Of a DNA stretch of 64,000 bases, positions 1-9,695 are shown piece after piece. The stretch is from Stutzerimonas stutzeri (lineage in GTDB: Bacteria; Pseudomonadota; Gammaproteobacteria; Pseudomonadales; Pseudomonadaceae), in contig CP077641.1 of the NCBI GenBank assembly GCA_019056435.1, positions 3,286,001 to 3,350,000 of the forward strand, given 5' to 3'. The notes beneath the pieces were generated by a model. That model was not told the DNA's origin. It did no database searches and saw nothing but the letters and a program-made list of their open reading frames with translations. Positions within the stretch are counted from its first letter, which is position 1, and every line of letters starts with the position of its first letter. Position numbers and translations under genes: made by a program.

Positions 1-1840
1 CTTTCGCATGCGCGCGCGCTATCCCCGCAGCTGGGTGAAGGCGGCAATGATGATTGGCACTGGTGCAGGGGTCTACCTGTCCCGTGGCAGCCTGATCGGC
101 CTGGACGCCGGTGCGGTGCTGTTGATCGCAGCCTTCATCCTCAAACTGGTCGAAATGCGCAGCCAGCGCGACGCGCTGGTGTTGGTCTTTTGGGCTTCTT
201 TGCCGTGGTTACCAGCTATCTGTTCAATGACAGCATGGTCGCCGGTGTGTACAGCCTGCTTCCAGTTACCGCTTTGCTCGCGGCCATGATCGGGCTGCAG
301 CAGAGTCGGGTCGAAACGCATCCCTGGCCAACATTGCGACTGGCCGGCTCGCTGATGCTGCAGGCGGTGCCCTTGATGCTGGTGTTGTTCGTGTTCTTCC
401 CACGGTTGGGCCCTCTGTGGTCGTTGCCGCAGCCGAGCGACCAGGGTGTGACGGGGCTGGCCGACAGCATGTCGCCAGGGGATATTGCGCAGCTAAGCCG
501 TTCCGGCCAGCTGGCATTTCGCGCCAGTTTCGAGGGGCCCGTCCCGGCGCGCGACGCGCTTTACTGGCGCGCCGTCACTTTCGAGCGGTTCGACGGTCGA
601 CGCTGGTCACAAGCCGCTCGTGCCCCGGCTTCCACGCCGCCCGCCTGGACGCCCGAGGGTGAGCCACTGCGCTACAGCATCGTCATGCAGCCAAGCGGTC
701 GCCCCTGGCTTTATGCGTTGGATGTGCCCGAGCTGGAGGCTAACCAGGCGCAACTGATGCCTGATTTCCAGCTGCAGCGTGCGCGCCCGGTCGATCAGGC
801 CCTGCTTTATCAGGTGACATCCTGGCCGCAAGCACAGCGCGAGCCGGTCGCACCGGCCGATACCCTGGCGCGGGCGCTGCAGCTTCCGCCCGGTGGCAAT
901 CCGCGTAGCAGGGAATGGGCGGTCGAGCTTCGCCGCCAGCATCCCGAGCCTGAGGCGCTTGTCCAGACCTTGCTCATGCACTTCAATCGTCAACCCTACG
1001 CCTATACGTTGCGCCCCCAGCTGTCGGGGCGGACATCGTGGATGGCTTCCTCTTCGACACCCGTCGCGGATTCTGCATCCACTATGCCGGTGCTATGACG
1101 TTCGTGCTGCGAGCCGCGGGAATTCCGGCTCGGGTCGTGGCCGGTACCAGGGCGGCGAGCTCAACCCTTCGGGCAACTATCTCTCGGTGCGCCAGCTGGA
1201 CGCGCATGCGTGGGTCGAGTATTGGCTACAGGGGCGCGGCTGGGTGAGTGTCGACCCCACCTTCCAGGTTGCTCCCGAACGCATAGAGCTAGGGCTGGAA
1301 GAGGCGCTCGCCGATGAGCAGGACCTCTTCGAAGGCACGCCGATGGATCTGCGCCGCTATCGCCAGATCGGCTGGCTCAATGAGCTGCGGTTTGGCTGGG
1401 ATAGCCTCAACTATGGCTGGCAGCGTTGGGTGCTCGGCTATCAGGGCGAACGTCAGCTGGACGTGCTGCGCAGCGTCTTCGGCAAGCTCGACGGTGGCCG
1501 GCTGGGGCTGATCATGGTCGTCGTCGGTGCCGCGTTCGTCCTGTTGCTTGCGGTGGTACTGCTCAAGCCCTGGAAGCGCGAGCGCGATCCTCAACAGCGG
1601 CTGTTTCGCCGCTTCGAGCGGGCCTTGGCGCGGCGTGGCGTGACGCGCGCCCGTGGCGAAGGCGCGCGCGATTTCGCTGAACGGGCCGCTCGCGCCCTGC
1701 CAGATGCGGCGGAGCCCATCCGCAGTTTTGCGCATGGCTATGAGCGACTGCGCTACGGTGGTGAATCCGACGCCTTGCCTGCGTTGCACCGCTCGCTTGC
1801 GCAGCTCAAGCGGCAGTTGGGTTGGGGGCGGCGCCGATAG
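1..1840 (+). CDS. tgpA: TgpA-type transmembrane transglutaminase (5'-partial, three frameshifts)
   Basis: Inner-membrane protein of the TgpA/DUF3488 family, with N-terminal membrane helices, a periplasmic transglutaminase-like domain and a C-terminal helix followed by a DUF4129-type tail. The window opens inside the N-terminal membrane region, so the start is missing. The reading runs in three frames that must be joined: one base appears to be missing at TTTT 188-191, at GGGG 1026-1029 and near 1144. The joined protein has the catalytic triad of the fold: Cys in GFCIHYA (codon 1074-1076), His in DAHAWVEYW and Asp in VDPT. A late helix lies around 1500-1560, followed by an Arg-rich cytoplasmic tail. 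In P. aeruginosa the homologue is essential and works at the cell envelope. The motif is usually GFCEHYA, so Ile in place of Glu is notable. Three shifts in one gene point to sequence errors rather than decay. Confidence 0.9.
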
Positions 1841-1948
1841 CGGCCATCATTGGCAATTGCGATAACTCGTCAATCAGCCGGCAGGGCCGTCTATCGGTCG
1901 GAGGGCTGCCGTCATAGCATGTCCGCAGAACAACAACTCGAGGTCGAC

Positions 1949-2745
1949 ATGACACTTTCCGAACTGATTCAAGCCGCGCGTGCCAATCCGCAAGCTTTGG
2001 TGGTTCCCGCCAGTTGGGGCCAAGGTCGCGCCGGCTTCGGTGGCCTGGCCGCCGCGCTGGTCTTCGAAGCCATGCAGGCGCGCGTTCCGCACGACCGGCC
2101 GGTGCGCTCGTTGGCGATCACGTTCGTCGGCCCGCTGCAGGTGGACAAGCCGGTCAGCCTGGAAGCCGAAGTGCTACGGGAGGGTCGCGCGGTGAGTCAG
2201 GTGTTGGGTCGCGCCGTGCAGGATGGCCAGGTCGTGACGCTGGTTCAAGGCAGCTTCGGTGCGCCGCGTGAGTCGGCCGTGCGCGTCGAAGCGGAGCCGG
2301 CGCCGGAGCTGCCGCCGGTCGAGGCCTGCCAGGAATTGCCCTACGTACCGGGTGTGGCGCCCGAGTTCACTAGGCATCTGGCGATGCGTTGGGGAATCGG
2401 CGGCTTGCCATTCTCGGGTAACCGGTCACGGGAAATGGGTGGTTGGGTCCGCCAGCGGGGCGAGGTGATACGAGAGCCGGTAACCGTCTCGCACCTGCTG
2501 GCATTGGTCGATGCCTGGCCTCCCGCGGTCCTGCCGCATCTCAACGGATTCGCGCCGGGTAGCTCGCTGACCTGGACGATCGAGTTCGTGCAGCCCTGCC
2601 CACGCTCGACACCCACGAGTGGTGCCGTTATCGGGCGATCATCGAGCATGCGCAGGATGGCTATGGGCACTGCGCGGCGGGCCTCTGGACCGCCGCCGGA
2701 GAACTTGTTGCGCTGAGCCGTCAGACGGTGACGGTGTTCGGGTAG
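1949..2745 (+). CDS. Acyl-CoA thioesterase family protein (TesB-like hotdog), frameshifted
   Basis: Hotdog-fold thioesterase of about 265 residues, with two tandem hotdog halves as in TesB-like acyl-CoA thioesterases that hydrolyse acyl-CoA to free acid and CoA. The N-terminal half includes the glycine-rich GFGGLAAALVFEAM segment and VRSLAITFVGPLQ. The C-terminal half reads LPHLNGFAPGSSLTWTIEFVQP, then continues in another frame as LPTLDTHEWCRYRA through to QTVTVFG and the stop at 2743-2745. The shift is one missing C at CCC 2594-2596. The ATG at 1949 has GAGG about six bases upstream. An in-frame ATG at 1919 is possible but less likely. Substrate is unknown. Confidence 0.85.
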
Positions 2746-2748
2746 GGC

Positions 2749-4221
2749 CTAGAGCTTGAGCTGCTGGATGGCCTTGCCCAGGTCGCCGGACAGCGCCGCC
2801 AGTTCAACGCTGGTGTTGGCCGAGGCGACGGTCTGCTGGACGGTCTGCTCGGTCACGTCGCGGATGACGGTGACAGCGCGGTTCAGCTCTTCGGCGACGC
2901 CGCTCTGCTGCTCAGCGGCGACGGCAATCTGCGTATTGCTCTCGCGCATCTGCGCGACGGCCAGGGTGATGGCCTCGAGCGCAGTGCCGGCTTCGCGGGC
3001 CTCGCGCACGCAGTCATCAGCTTTCAGCGAGCTGTCCTGCATGAACTCGACCGCGTCGCGGGTCATCGCTTGCAGGCCCGTCACCATCTGGGTGATTTCT
3101 TCGGTCGAGAGCTGGACGCGTTTGGCGAGGTTGCGGACTTCATCGGCCACCACCGCGAAGCCACGACCCATTTCGCCGGCGCGCGCCGCTTCGATGGCCG
3201 CATTGAGCGCAAGCAGGTTGGTCTGCTCAGCGATGTCATGGATCACGCCGACGACACCATTGATCTTCTGGCTGTCCGCAGCCAATTGGCCGATGGTTTC
3301 CGCAGTCTGCTGGACGCCCAGCGACAGCGACGAGATCGATCGCTCAACCCGCGCCACGACCTGCTGTCCCTCGCCGGCGAGCCCGTCTGCGCGTTGAGAC
3401 TGGTCACGCGTGGCGCGTGCATGCTCCGCGATGTGATGAACGGTGGCCGTCATCTCGTTGATCGCTGTTGCGGCCTGATCGGTTTCGTTCTGTTGCCCGA
3501 TCATGCCTTGGCGCACCTCGCTCATGCTCGACGCTAGCCGGCCGGCGCCGTCATCCAGCCGAGTCGCCGCCTGCGCCACGGTCCCTACGATCCGCTGATA
3601 GCCGGCCTGCATGGCGTTGAAGGCACTGGCCATCTGGCCCACCTCGTCGCGGCTGTCGAGCGGCACACGCACGGCCAGATCGCCGCTGCGCTCGACGTAC
3701 AGCATGACGTCCTTGAGGGTGTTCAGATGGCTCAGCAGGAAACGGATCAGCAATTGCGAGGCGGCCAGCAGGACGAGCATCAGCACGGCAACGGCCGCTG
3801 CATAGCTGAAGAAATGGGTACCCAACAGCTGCCAGACGCTGGGCGATCGGGCCACGACCGCCAGTGTGCCGTTCGCCCCGGCATTCACCAGCGCGGCGCC
3901 AATGACGGGCGACTCGGAGAGAAACCGATCATGCTCAAGGTCGACCCACCCACGGGTCGCTGGCAGGCTTTGGCCGTCAATTCTGATCGGCTCTCCTGCA
4001 GCGGCACGGACGATCTCATCCATGACCGGTGCCGGAGCGTCCTGGGGCCAGGCCTGCAGGACGGCGGCCATCCGCTGCGCATGCATTCTGGCGTCCTGGC
4101 TGCGCACGTCCTGTTCGAGGTGCAACGCGAACACCACCAACATCAGGCTGATGGCGAAGCTCACCATGTTCAGGGCCCAGAATTTGTACTTCAGCGACAG
4201 GTCACGTATCCAAAGAAACAT
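2749..4221 (-). CDS. Methyl-accepting chemotaxis protein
   Basis: Chemoreceptor of 490 residues. The N-terminal membrane helix is near residues 14-35, a small periplasmic sensor region of about 95 residues follows, and a second helix lies near 133-160. Then come a HAMP linker (around 160-213) and the long cytoplasmic coiled-coil signalling domain. The invariant hairpin tip is visible as [18 protein letters not shown] followed by [15 protein letters not shown], around residues 335-370. It would signal through CheW/CheA to the flagellar motor. There is no C-terminal CheR/CheB-docking pentapeptide. The sensor domain is short and matches no ligand family I recognise, so the stimulus is unknown. 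The stop lies 3 bases from the end of the convergent thioesterase gene. Confidence 0.93.
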   Translation of the reverse strand: MFLWIRDLSLKYKFWALNMVSFAISLMLVVFALHLEQDVRSQDARMHAQRMAAVLQAWPQDAPAPVMDEIVRAAAGEPIRIDGQSLPATRGWVDLEHDRFLSESPVIGAALVNAGANGTLAVVARSPSVWQLLGTHFFSYAAAVAVLMLVLLAASQLLIRFLLSHLNTLKDVMLYVERSGDLAVRVPLDSRDEVGQMASAFNAMQAGYQRIVGTVAQAATRLDDGAGRLASSMSEVRQGMIGQQNETDQAATAINEMTATVHHIAEHARATRDQSQRADGLAGEGQQVVARVERSISSLSLGVQQTAETIGQLAADSQKINGVVGVIHDIAEQTNLLALNAAIEAARAGEMGRGFAVVADEVRNLAKRVQLSTEEITQMVTGLQAMTRDAVEFMQDSSLKADDCVREAREAGTALEAITLAVAQMRESNTQIAVAAEQQSGVAEELNRAVTVIRDVTEQTVQQTVASANTSVELAALSGDLGKAIQQLKL

Positions 4222-4315
4222 GGCGGCCCTTTCTTGTCTGGTAGGGGGAGGGTGTTGCTCAGCCGTACGATGAGAACCCGTTCATATAACGGCAGGTTGC
4301 CCGGTGGCTTGAGGG

Positions 4316-5129
4316 TCAGCCTGTCTCGATGGTGTCCAGCCGGAAAAAACGCCGCGCGGTTGCCGTGGTATGTCGGGCAAGCTCAACCTCGGTTTCACCT
4401 CGGTGACGTGCGACTTCGCGTAGCACCTCAGTCAGGAAGGCCGGCTCGTTGTGGCCGCTTTTTGGCTTGGGCCGTAAGGTACGGGGCAGCAGATAAGGAG
4501 CGTCGGTCTCCAGCATGAGCCGGCCGGCAGGAATATCGCGGACCAGCGGGTGCAGATGCGTTCCGCGGCGCTCGTCGCAGATCCAGCCGGTGATGCCGAT
4601 GTGCAGGTCCATGTCGAGGTAGCCATAGAGCGCGCGCTTTTCCCCGGTGAAGCAATGAATGACAGCCGCGCTCAGCCGATCACGGAAGTGGCGAAGCAGC
4701 TCGATCATGCGCTGGTCGGCGTCGCGCTCGTGAAGGAACACGGGGAGGCCCGTCTCCGCAGCCAGCTGAAGGTGTTCCTCCAGTACGCGTTCCTGCTGCG
4801 AACGAGGCGAGAAGTCGCGGTTGAAGTCCAGTCCACATTCACCCACCGCACGTACCTCGGGCTCCTTCAGCAGGCCGTTGAGCTCGGCGCCGCTCTCGGC
4901 TGTCCACTGGCTCGCATCGTGCGGGTGAACGCCAGCGGTACAAAACAGGCGTTGCCGGCTCTCGTCCAGCTCCTGACAGAGGCGTCGCGCCGTTTCGCTT
5001 TCCCTCGAGACTGGTGCCGGTCAGGATCATCTGCCCAACGCCGGCCGCGTAGGCGCGCTCCAGCACGGCGACGGCGTTCTTCAACAGTGAGGGGTGGGTC
5101 AGATTGACACCAATATCGACCAGTTGCAT
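4316..5129 (-). CDS. TatD-family metal-dependent hydrolase, frameshifted
   Basis: TatD-type deoxyribonuclease / amidohydrolase-fold metalloenzyme of about 270 residues. The start [12 protein letters not shown] carries the first metal-binding region. GVHPHD, GECGLDF, HERDA, HCFTG and ETDAPYLLP are the later family motifs with metal ligands. The frame breaks at TTT 4999-5001, where one extra base turns SLEGSETARRL into [11 protein letters not shown]. Removing it gives continuous TatD sequence through [10 protein letters not shown] into the downstream reading. TatD enzymes are 3'-5' exonucleases implicated in DNA repair and turnover. Which paralogue this is (TatD, YcfH or YjjV) cannot be told here. 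The gene stands alone between the chemoreceptor gene and the divergent lytic transglycosylase. Confidence 0.88.
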
Positions 5130-5296
5130 GGGTATCTCGCTTATGAAATCAAAATATAACGTTATTTTTCAATTTCTTGTGATTCATTCTTGAGGTGATT
5201 GATCGCATTCGGCTGGCGGCGTTTCGCTCGCTGTGAGAACCTCCGCCGCTTGGCGCGGCCCAGCCCCGCCTGGCCACCCCTCTTTCGAGCCATTCG

Positions 5297-6706
5297 ATGA
5301 CCCGACTGCTGCCCTTGCTGCTCTGCCTGTTGGCGCTGACGCCCTGGCCGGCGACTGCCCGCGTTGTGGGGCCGGTCGCTTGGCAAGCGGGCGATACGGT
5401 ACGCGATCTGGCCGAGATTCGCCGCAGCGGTGTGTTGCGTGTGCTGGTCAACCAGAGCCGTAACAGTTCGGGTGAAGTGAAGGGCGAAGCCATTGGCGTC
5501 GAATATGTGCGGCTGCGTGCCTTCGAGCAGTTCCTCAACCGCAGCGGTAAAGGCATGCCGATCCATCTGGAAATCGTGCCCAAGGCCAAGGACCAACTGC
5601 TCGCCGCGCTGCAGCGTGGGGAAGGTGATCTCGTCGCACCCGGCGAGCTGCTCGACTCCGCTGGCGTGCGCAAGGTCAGTCGCAGCAGGGCGGTGGTCCC
5701 CAAGGTTTCGATGATTCTTGTAGGTCGCCAGGGCGGCCCGCGTTACCAGCGGCTTCAGCAGCTGTCGGGCCGTAGTCTGGCATTGCCTGCCGGGAGCGCC
5801 GCCGGGCCGTTGCTGGCGCAACTGAACCAGGAGCTAATGGAGGCCGGAAAGTCGCCGATTGCGATCGAATGGGTCGACCCGACGCTGGCGGTCGAGGATG
5901 TCCTCGAGATGGTGCAGGCAGGCATCTATGCCGCCACGGTCGTCGAAGACAGTATCGCGAAACGCTGGGCCAAGGTGATGCCTAAGCTGCGCCTCGAAAC
6001 GGCGCTGACGCTCGGCGATCCGGCCGACATGCATTGGTTCGTGCGACAGGATGCACGGACCCTGCGCGCCAGGGTCGACCGTTTCCTCGAGCGCTACAGC
6101 CCGCCAGACAACCAGGATGCGGCATTCGTTAGGGTCTACCGGCGGCTGTATCGGGTTCAGTACCCGCTGGATCGCGTGGGCCGGCAGCGGCTGGAAAAGG
6201 TCCGTCCAACCTTGCAGCGTTACGCCCAGCAGCAGGAGCTCGACTGGCTCAACCTCGCCGCGGTGGCGTTCAAGGAGTCCACGCTCAACCCCGCCGCCCG
6301 GGGCGCGGCGGGCGCAACCGGCCTCATGCAGGTGACGCCGACGACGGCCCGCAGCATGGGCGTGCGCGATATCAGCTCGCTGGACAGCAACGTCTTGGCC
6401 AGCGCGAAGTACCTGGCAAGTATCCGCCGGCAGTTCTTCGCCAGTGCCAGGCTCAACGACCGCGAGCGGATGGCCTTCGTGCTGGCCGCATATAACCTCG
6501 GCCCGCAGCGTGTCCAGAGCCTGCGTGCCGAAGCCCGACGGCGCGGGCTCAACCCGGATCAATGGTTCTTCCAGGTGGAACGCGTCGCGATGGAAACCAT
6601 GGGCATGGGCGTGGTCAGCTACGTCAATGCGGTGAACAAGTACTACCTGGCCTATTCCCGCGAGCGCTACCTGTTGGAAGGGGCCCCGCAAAGCGCTGCG
6701 AAATAG
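5297..6706 (+). CDS. MltF-like membrane-bound lytic murein transglycosylase
   Basis: Protein of 469 residues combining an N-terminal signal peptide (residues 1-22, hydrophobic LLPLLLCLLALTPW), a periplasmic solute-binding (SBP_bac_3-type) domain at about 40-260, and a C-terminal SLT lysozyme-like domain at about 290-450. The SLT domain shows the catalytic glutamate in FKESTLNP, the GATGLMQVTPTTA motif and AAYNLGPQRV. This is the MltF architecture, in which the binding domain controls cleavage of peptidoglycan strands to 1,6-anhydromuropeptides. MltF paralogues exist, so I give no symbol. The gene ends two bases before the convergent lipase-foldase gene. Confidence 0.88.
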   Translation: MTRLLPLLLCLLALTPWPATARVVGPVAWQAGDTVRDLAEIRRSGVLRVLVNQSRNSSGEVKGEAIGVEYVRLRAFEQFLNRSGKGMPIHLEIVPKAKDQLLAALQRGEGDLVAPGELLDSAGVRKVSRSRAVVPKVSMILVGRQGGPRYQRLQQLSGRSLALPAGSAAGPLLAQLNQELMEAGKSPIAIEWVDPTLAVEDVLEMVQAGIYAATVVEDSIAKRWAKVMPKLRLETALTLGDPADMHWFVRQDARTLRARVDRFLERYSPPDNQDAAFVRVYRRLYRVQYPLDRVGRQRLEKVRPTLQRYAQQQELDWLNLAAVAFKESTLNPAARGAAGATGLMQVTPTTARSMGVRDISSLDSNVLASAKYLASIRRQFFASARLNDRERMAFVLAAYNLGPQRVQSLRAEARRRGLNPDQWFFQVERVAMETMGMGVVSYVNAVNKYYLAYSRERYLLEGAPQSAAK

Positions 6707-6708
6707 CG

Positions 6709-7716
6709 TTAGTGGCGCTTCTGCGCGATCCGCTCTTCGGAAGCAGCCAGGCGCAAACGCTCGGTTTCGTCGAAACGTTCACGGGCGAGCAGGGTGATCG
6801 CGGTGTGCTTGTCCGCCTGGCTCAAGCCCCGGCTGCGCTCGATGCGCGCCTTTTCCTGCTGGTAGCCGGCGAGGCGCGTGCGCCAGGCCTGTCTTTCGAG
6901 ATCCAGCTTCTCCAGTCGGCGAGTCGCCTCGTTGCCGACCAGTTGCTGGCGCAGCGCGCGCAAGGCCTCCGGGGATCCGCCGGTGGCCCGCAGCGCCTGG
7001 GTCTGCTGGTTCAGCTCCAGATGCATGGCCGGCGTCAGGGCATCGAGCATCGCTGGCGGCAGGCTGCGCTTGAGCTGGTCGAGCGCTTCTCCCTTGGCAG
7101 CGGCATCCAGCTGCGGGTCGTGACGTATGGCCAGCCGTTGCAGGGTGAAGCGATCCAACGCCTCCTCGTCAGCAAAGAAGGCTCGATGAGCCTTTTCGCT
7201 GAACAGAGCTTCGCGCAGTTGCTGTGCGGCATGCAGTCGACTGCGCAAGCCTTCCAAATCCGCCTTGAGCGGATGCGTCTGCTCGAGCACCAATAACTGG
7301 CGCCGATAGTCGAGATAACGGCCTAGCAGGTCGAACGCCTGGCCGCGTGCGGGCTGTGCCAACTGCGTCTCGAGATGCTGGCGCAGGCGCGCCACGCTCG
7401 TCTTGAGCGGTTCCTCTCCGAAGGTGCTGAGGAAATAGTCGAAGACCTGCCTGACCTCCCGGTCGACCAGCAGGTTGCCTGACGAATCCGTGTGCAGGGT
7501 TCCGTCCACTCGGGTTCCGCTAAGAGAAGCCGGTAGCCGCGCCAGTTCCGGGCCCGGCGCAGGCGGCGTCTCACCTTCATGTGTGGTCGTTGCTGCGTTC
7601 GGAGCGGCGCCGGCTTCGGCGGCTGGCTGGTCGATCAGGGGCCTGTCTGAGTCCTGATCGAGCACAACGAGACTGACGCCCACGACCAGCACGAACAACG
7701 GGAAAAGAATCTTCAT
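6709..7716 (-). CDS. lifO: Lipase-specific foldase (lipase chaperone)
   Basis: Steric chaperone of 335 residues (Lif / LipH / LimA family) that folds the secreted lipase encoded directly upstream. An N-terminal membrane anchor (residues 3-19, hydrophobic) is followed by a variable Ala/Pro-rich linker and a long helical foldase domain. The domain opens with LPASLSGTRVDGTL, which contains the RxxFDY-type region as REVRQVFDYFLSTFGE, a family hallmark. It stays anchored in the inner membrane facing the periplasm, where it templates the lipase before type II secretion. It lies 51 bases after lipA on the same strand, so the two genes form one transcription unit. Confidence 0.93.
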   Translation of the reverse strand: MKILFPLFVLVVGVSLVVLDQDSDRPLIDQPAAEAGAAPNAATTTHEGETPPAPGPELARLPASLSGTRVDGTLHTDSSGNLLVDREVRQVFDYFLSTFGEEPLKTSVARLRQHLETQLAQPARGQAFDLLGRYLDYRRQLLVLEQTHPLKADLEGLRSRLHAAQQLREALFSEKAHRAFFADEEALDRFTLQRLAIRHDPQLDAAAKGEALDQLKRSLPPAMLDALTPAMHLELNQQTQALRATGGSPEALRALRQQLVGNEATRRLEKLDLERQAWRTRLAGYQQEKARIERSRGLSQADKHTAITLLARERFDETERLRLAASEERIAQKRH

Positions 7717-7767
7717 CGGCTCGATGCCCTCGCTCAGGTATCCGGGCCTGGATGGCCCCGTCGATGC

Positions 7768-8729
<962 letters not shown>

Positions 8730-8925
8730 TCAAGCTCCCGGCCCGTGGGGTCAGCGAATGACTCGGCTCGAACGGACGAAGGCTGCAACTTGCCCCGGGG
8801 ACCGTCCCCGGAGTGCAGTCGCGAAACAGCGCAGGCCTTGGCTCAAGTGGTCACCGACCATACAGGCCCCCTGAGCGGTCCTTCGCCTTTTCACCGCGCC
8901 CCGCGCGTACTGCCGCTTCAGTACC

Positions 8926-8940
8926 GCAGCTATCGTGCCA
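8926..8940 (-). promoter_or_regulatory. Predicted sigma-54 promoter of lipA
   Basis: On the minus strand the sequence TGGCACGATAGCTGC has GG and GC separated by exactly ten bases and a full TGGCACG -24 element. The -12 element is CTGC instead of TTGC. It lies about 220 bases upstream of the lipA start. Lipase genes in related pseudomonads are known to use RpoN, which supports the call. The rest of the 8709-9159 intergenic stretch contains no gene I can support, only the activator-like site at 9060-9076. Confidence 0.6.
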
Positions 8941-9059
8941 GCCTGCACGGCAGGAGCCGTAATCCGCTCTAGCGCCTTGATGTACATTCCGTTTGGGCGA
9001 GGTTGGCCGCGCGGGTTGAAGCTCAATAAGTGTTACCAGGCGGAACGTGTGCGCAGCAT

Positions 9060-9076
9060 TGTGTTCTATCGCGACA
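9060..9076 (-). promoter_or_regulatory. Candidate upstream activator site for lipA (TGT-N11-ACA)
   Basis: The site reads TGT, eleven bases, ACA, an inverted-repeat pattern that I recall being reported as the LipR binding element upstream of the P. alcaligenes lipase promoter. It lies about 120 bp upstream of the -24 element, a normal distance for a sigma-54 enhancer. A near match (TGT-N11-ACG) lies at about 9031-9047. The pattern is short, so chance occurrence is possible. Confidence 0.4.
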
Positions 9077-9159
9077 TTCGGCGCTCAAATCGGAGCGTTT
9101 TCGACGTAAATCGTGACTTATCAGTCTTTTTTCTACCGCAAGGTCACGAAGCCGATTGG

Positions 9160-9657
9160 TCACGGATAGTCGATCGAGACGATGTACCAGTATTTCGGAC
9201 CTGTCGGTGTCTGGACCTGCACCTCCGCATCCAGCGGTTTGCCAACGAGGGCTCGTGCCAAGGGCGAATCGATGCTGATATGCCCGATCTTCAGGTCCAG
9301 CTCATCCGGGCCTACGATCCGGTAACGGGCCTGCTCGCCGTCTTCATCCTCGAGCGTCACCCAGGCGCCGAAATACACCTTGCTGGCATCGCTTGGCCGG
9401 TCGTTAACTACCTTGAGCTTTTCCAGCCGCTTGGTCAGGAAGCGGACCCGACTGTCGATTTCACGAAGCATCTTCTTGCCGTAGGTGTATTCGGCATTTT
9501 CCGAACGATCGCCTTGGGCTGCCGCTTCGCTGACCGACTGGGTCACCTGCGGGCGTTTGACATGCCAGAGTTCATGCAGCTCGGCGCGCAGTCGGGCTTC
9601 GCCTTCTGGCGTGATCAGCGGGGTGCCCGCGGGGCGGGGTGGGCGGTAGCGGCTCAT
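9160..9657 (-). CDS. greB: Transcription elongation factor GreB
   Basis: Protein of 165 residues with the GreA/GreB layout: an N-terminal coiled coil (about residues 12-80) whose tip has the acidic [14 protein letters not shown] motif that reaches into the RNA polymerase secondary channel and promotes cleavage of backtracked RNA, then an FKBP-like C-terminal domain with [11 protein letters not shown] and [14 protein letters not shown]. The short basic N-terminus and [12 protein letters not shown] region favour GreB over GreA. It is downstream of and codirectional with the YbbP-like permease gene, 38 bases away, and may be co-transcribed with it. Confidence 0.93.
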   Translation of the reverse strand: MSRYRPPRPAGTPLITPEGEARLRAELHELWHVKRPQVTQSVSEAAAQGDRSENAEYTYGKKMLREIDSRVRFLTKRLEKLKVVNDRPSDASKVYFGAWVTLEDEDGEQARYRIVGPDELDLKIGHISIDSPLARALVGKPLDAEVQVQTPTGPKYWYIVSIDYP

Positions 9658-9695
9658 GGGTCTTCCGGTTCTGTCGGTTGTCGCTGCGCGCTGGG

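Noticed and set aside
8751..9026. 91-residue minus-strand frame upstream of lipA
   Set aside because: It overlaps the predicted sigma-54 promoter, lacks a ribosome site and has no similarity I recognise.
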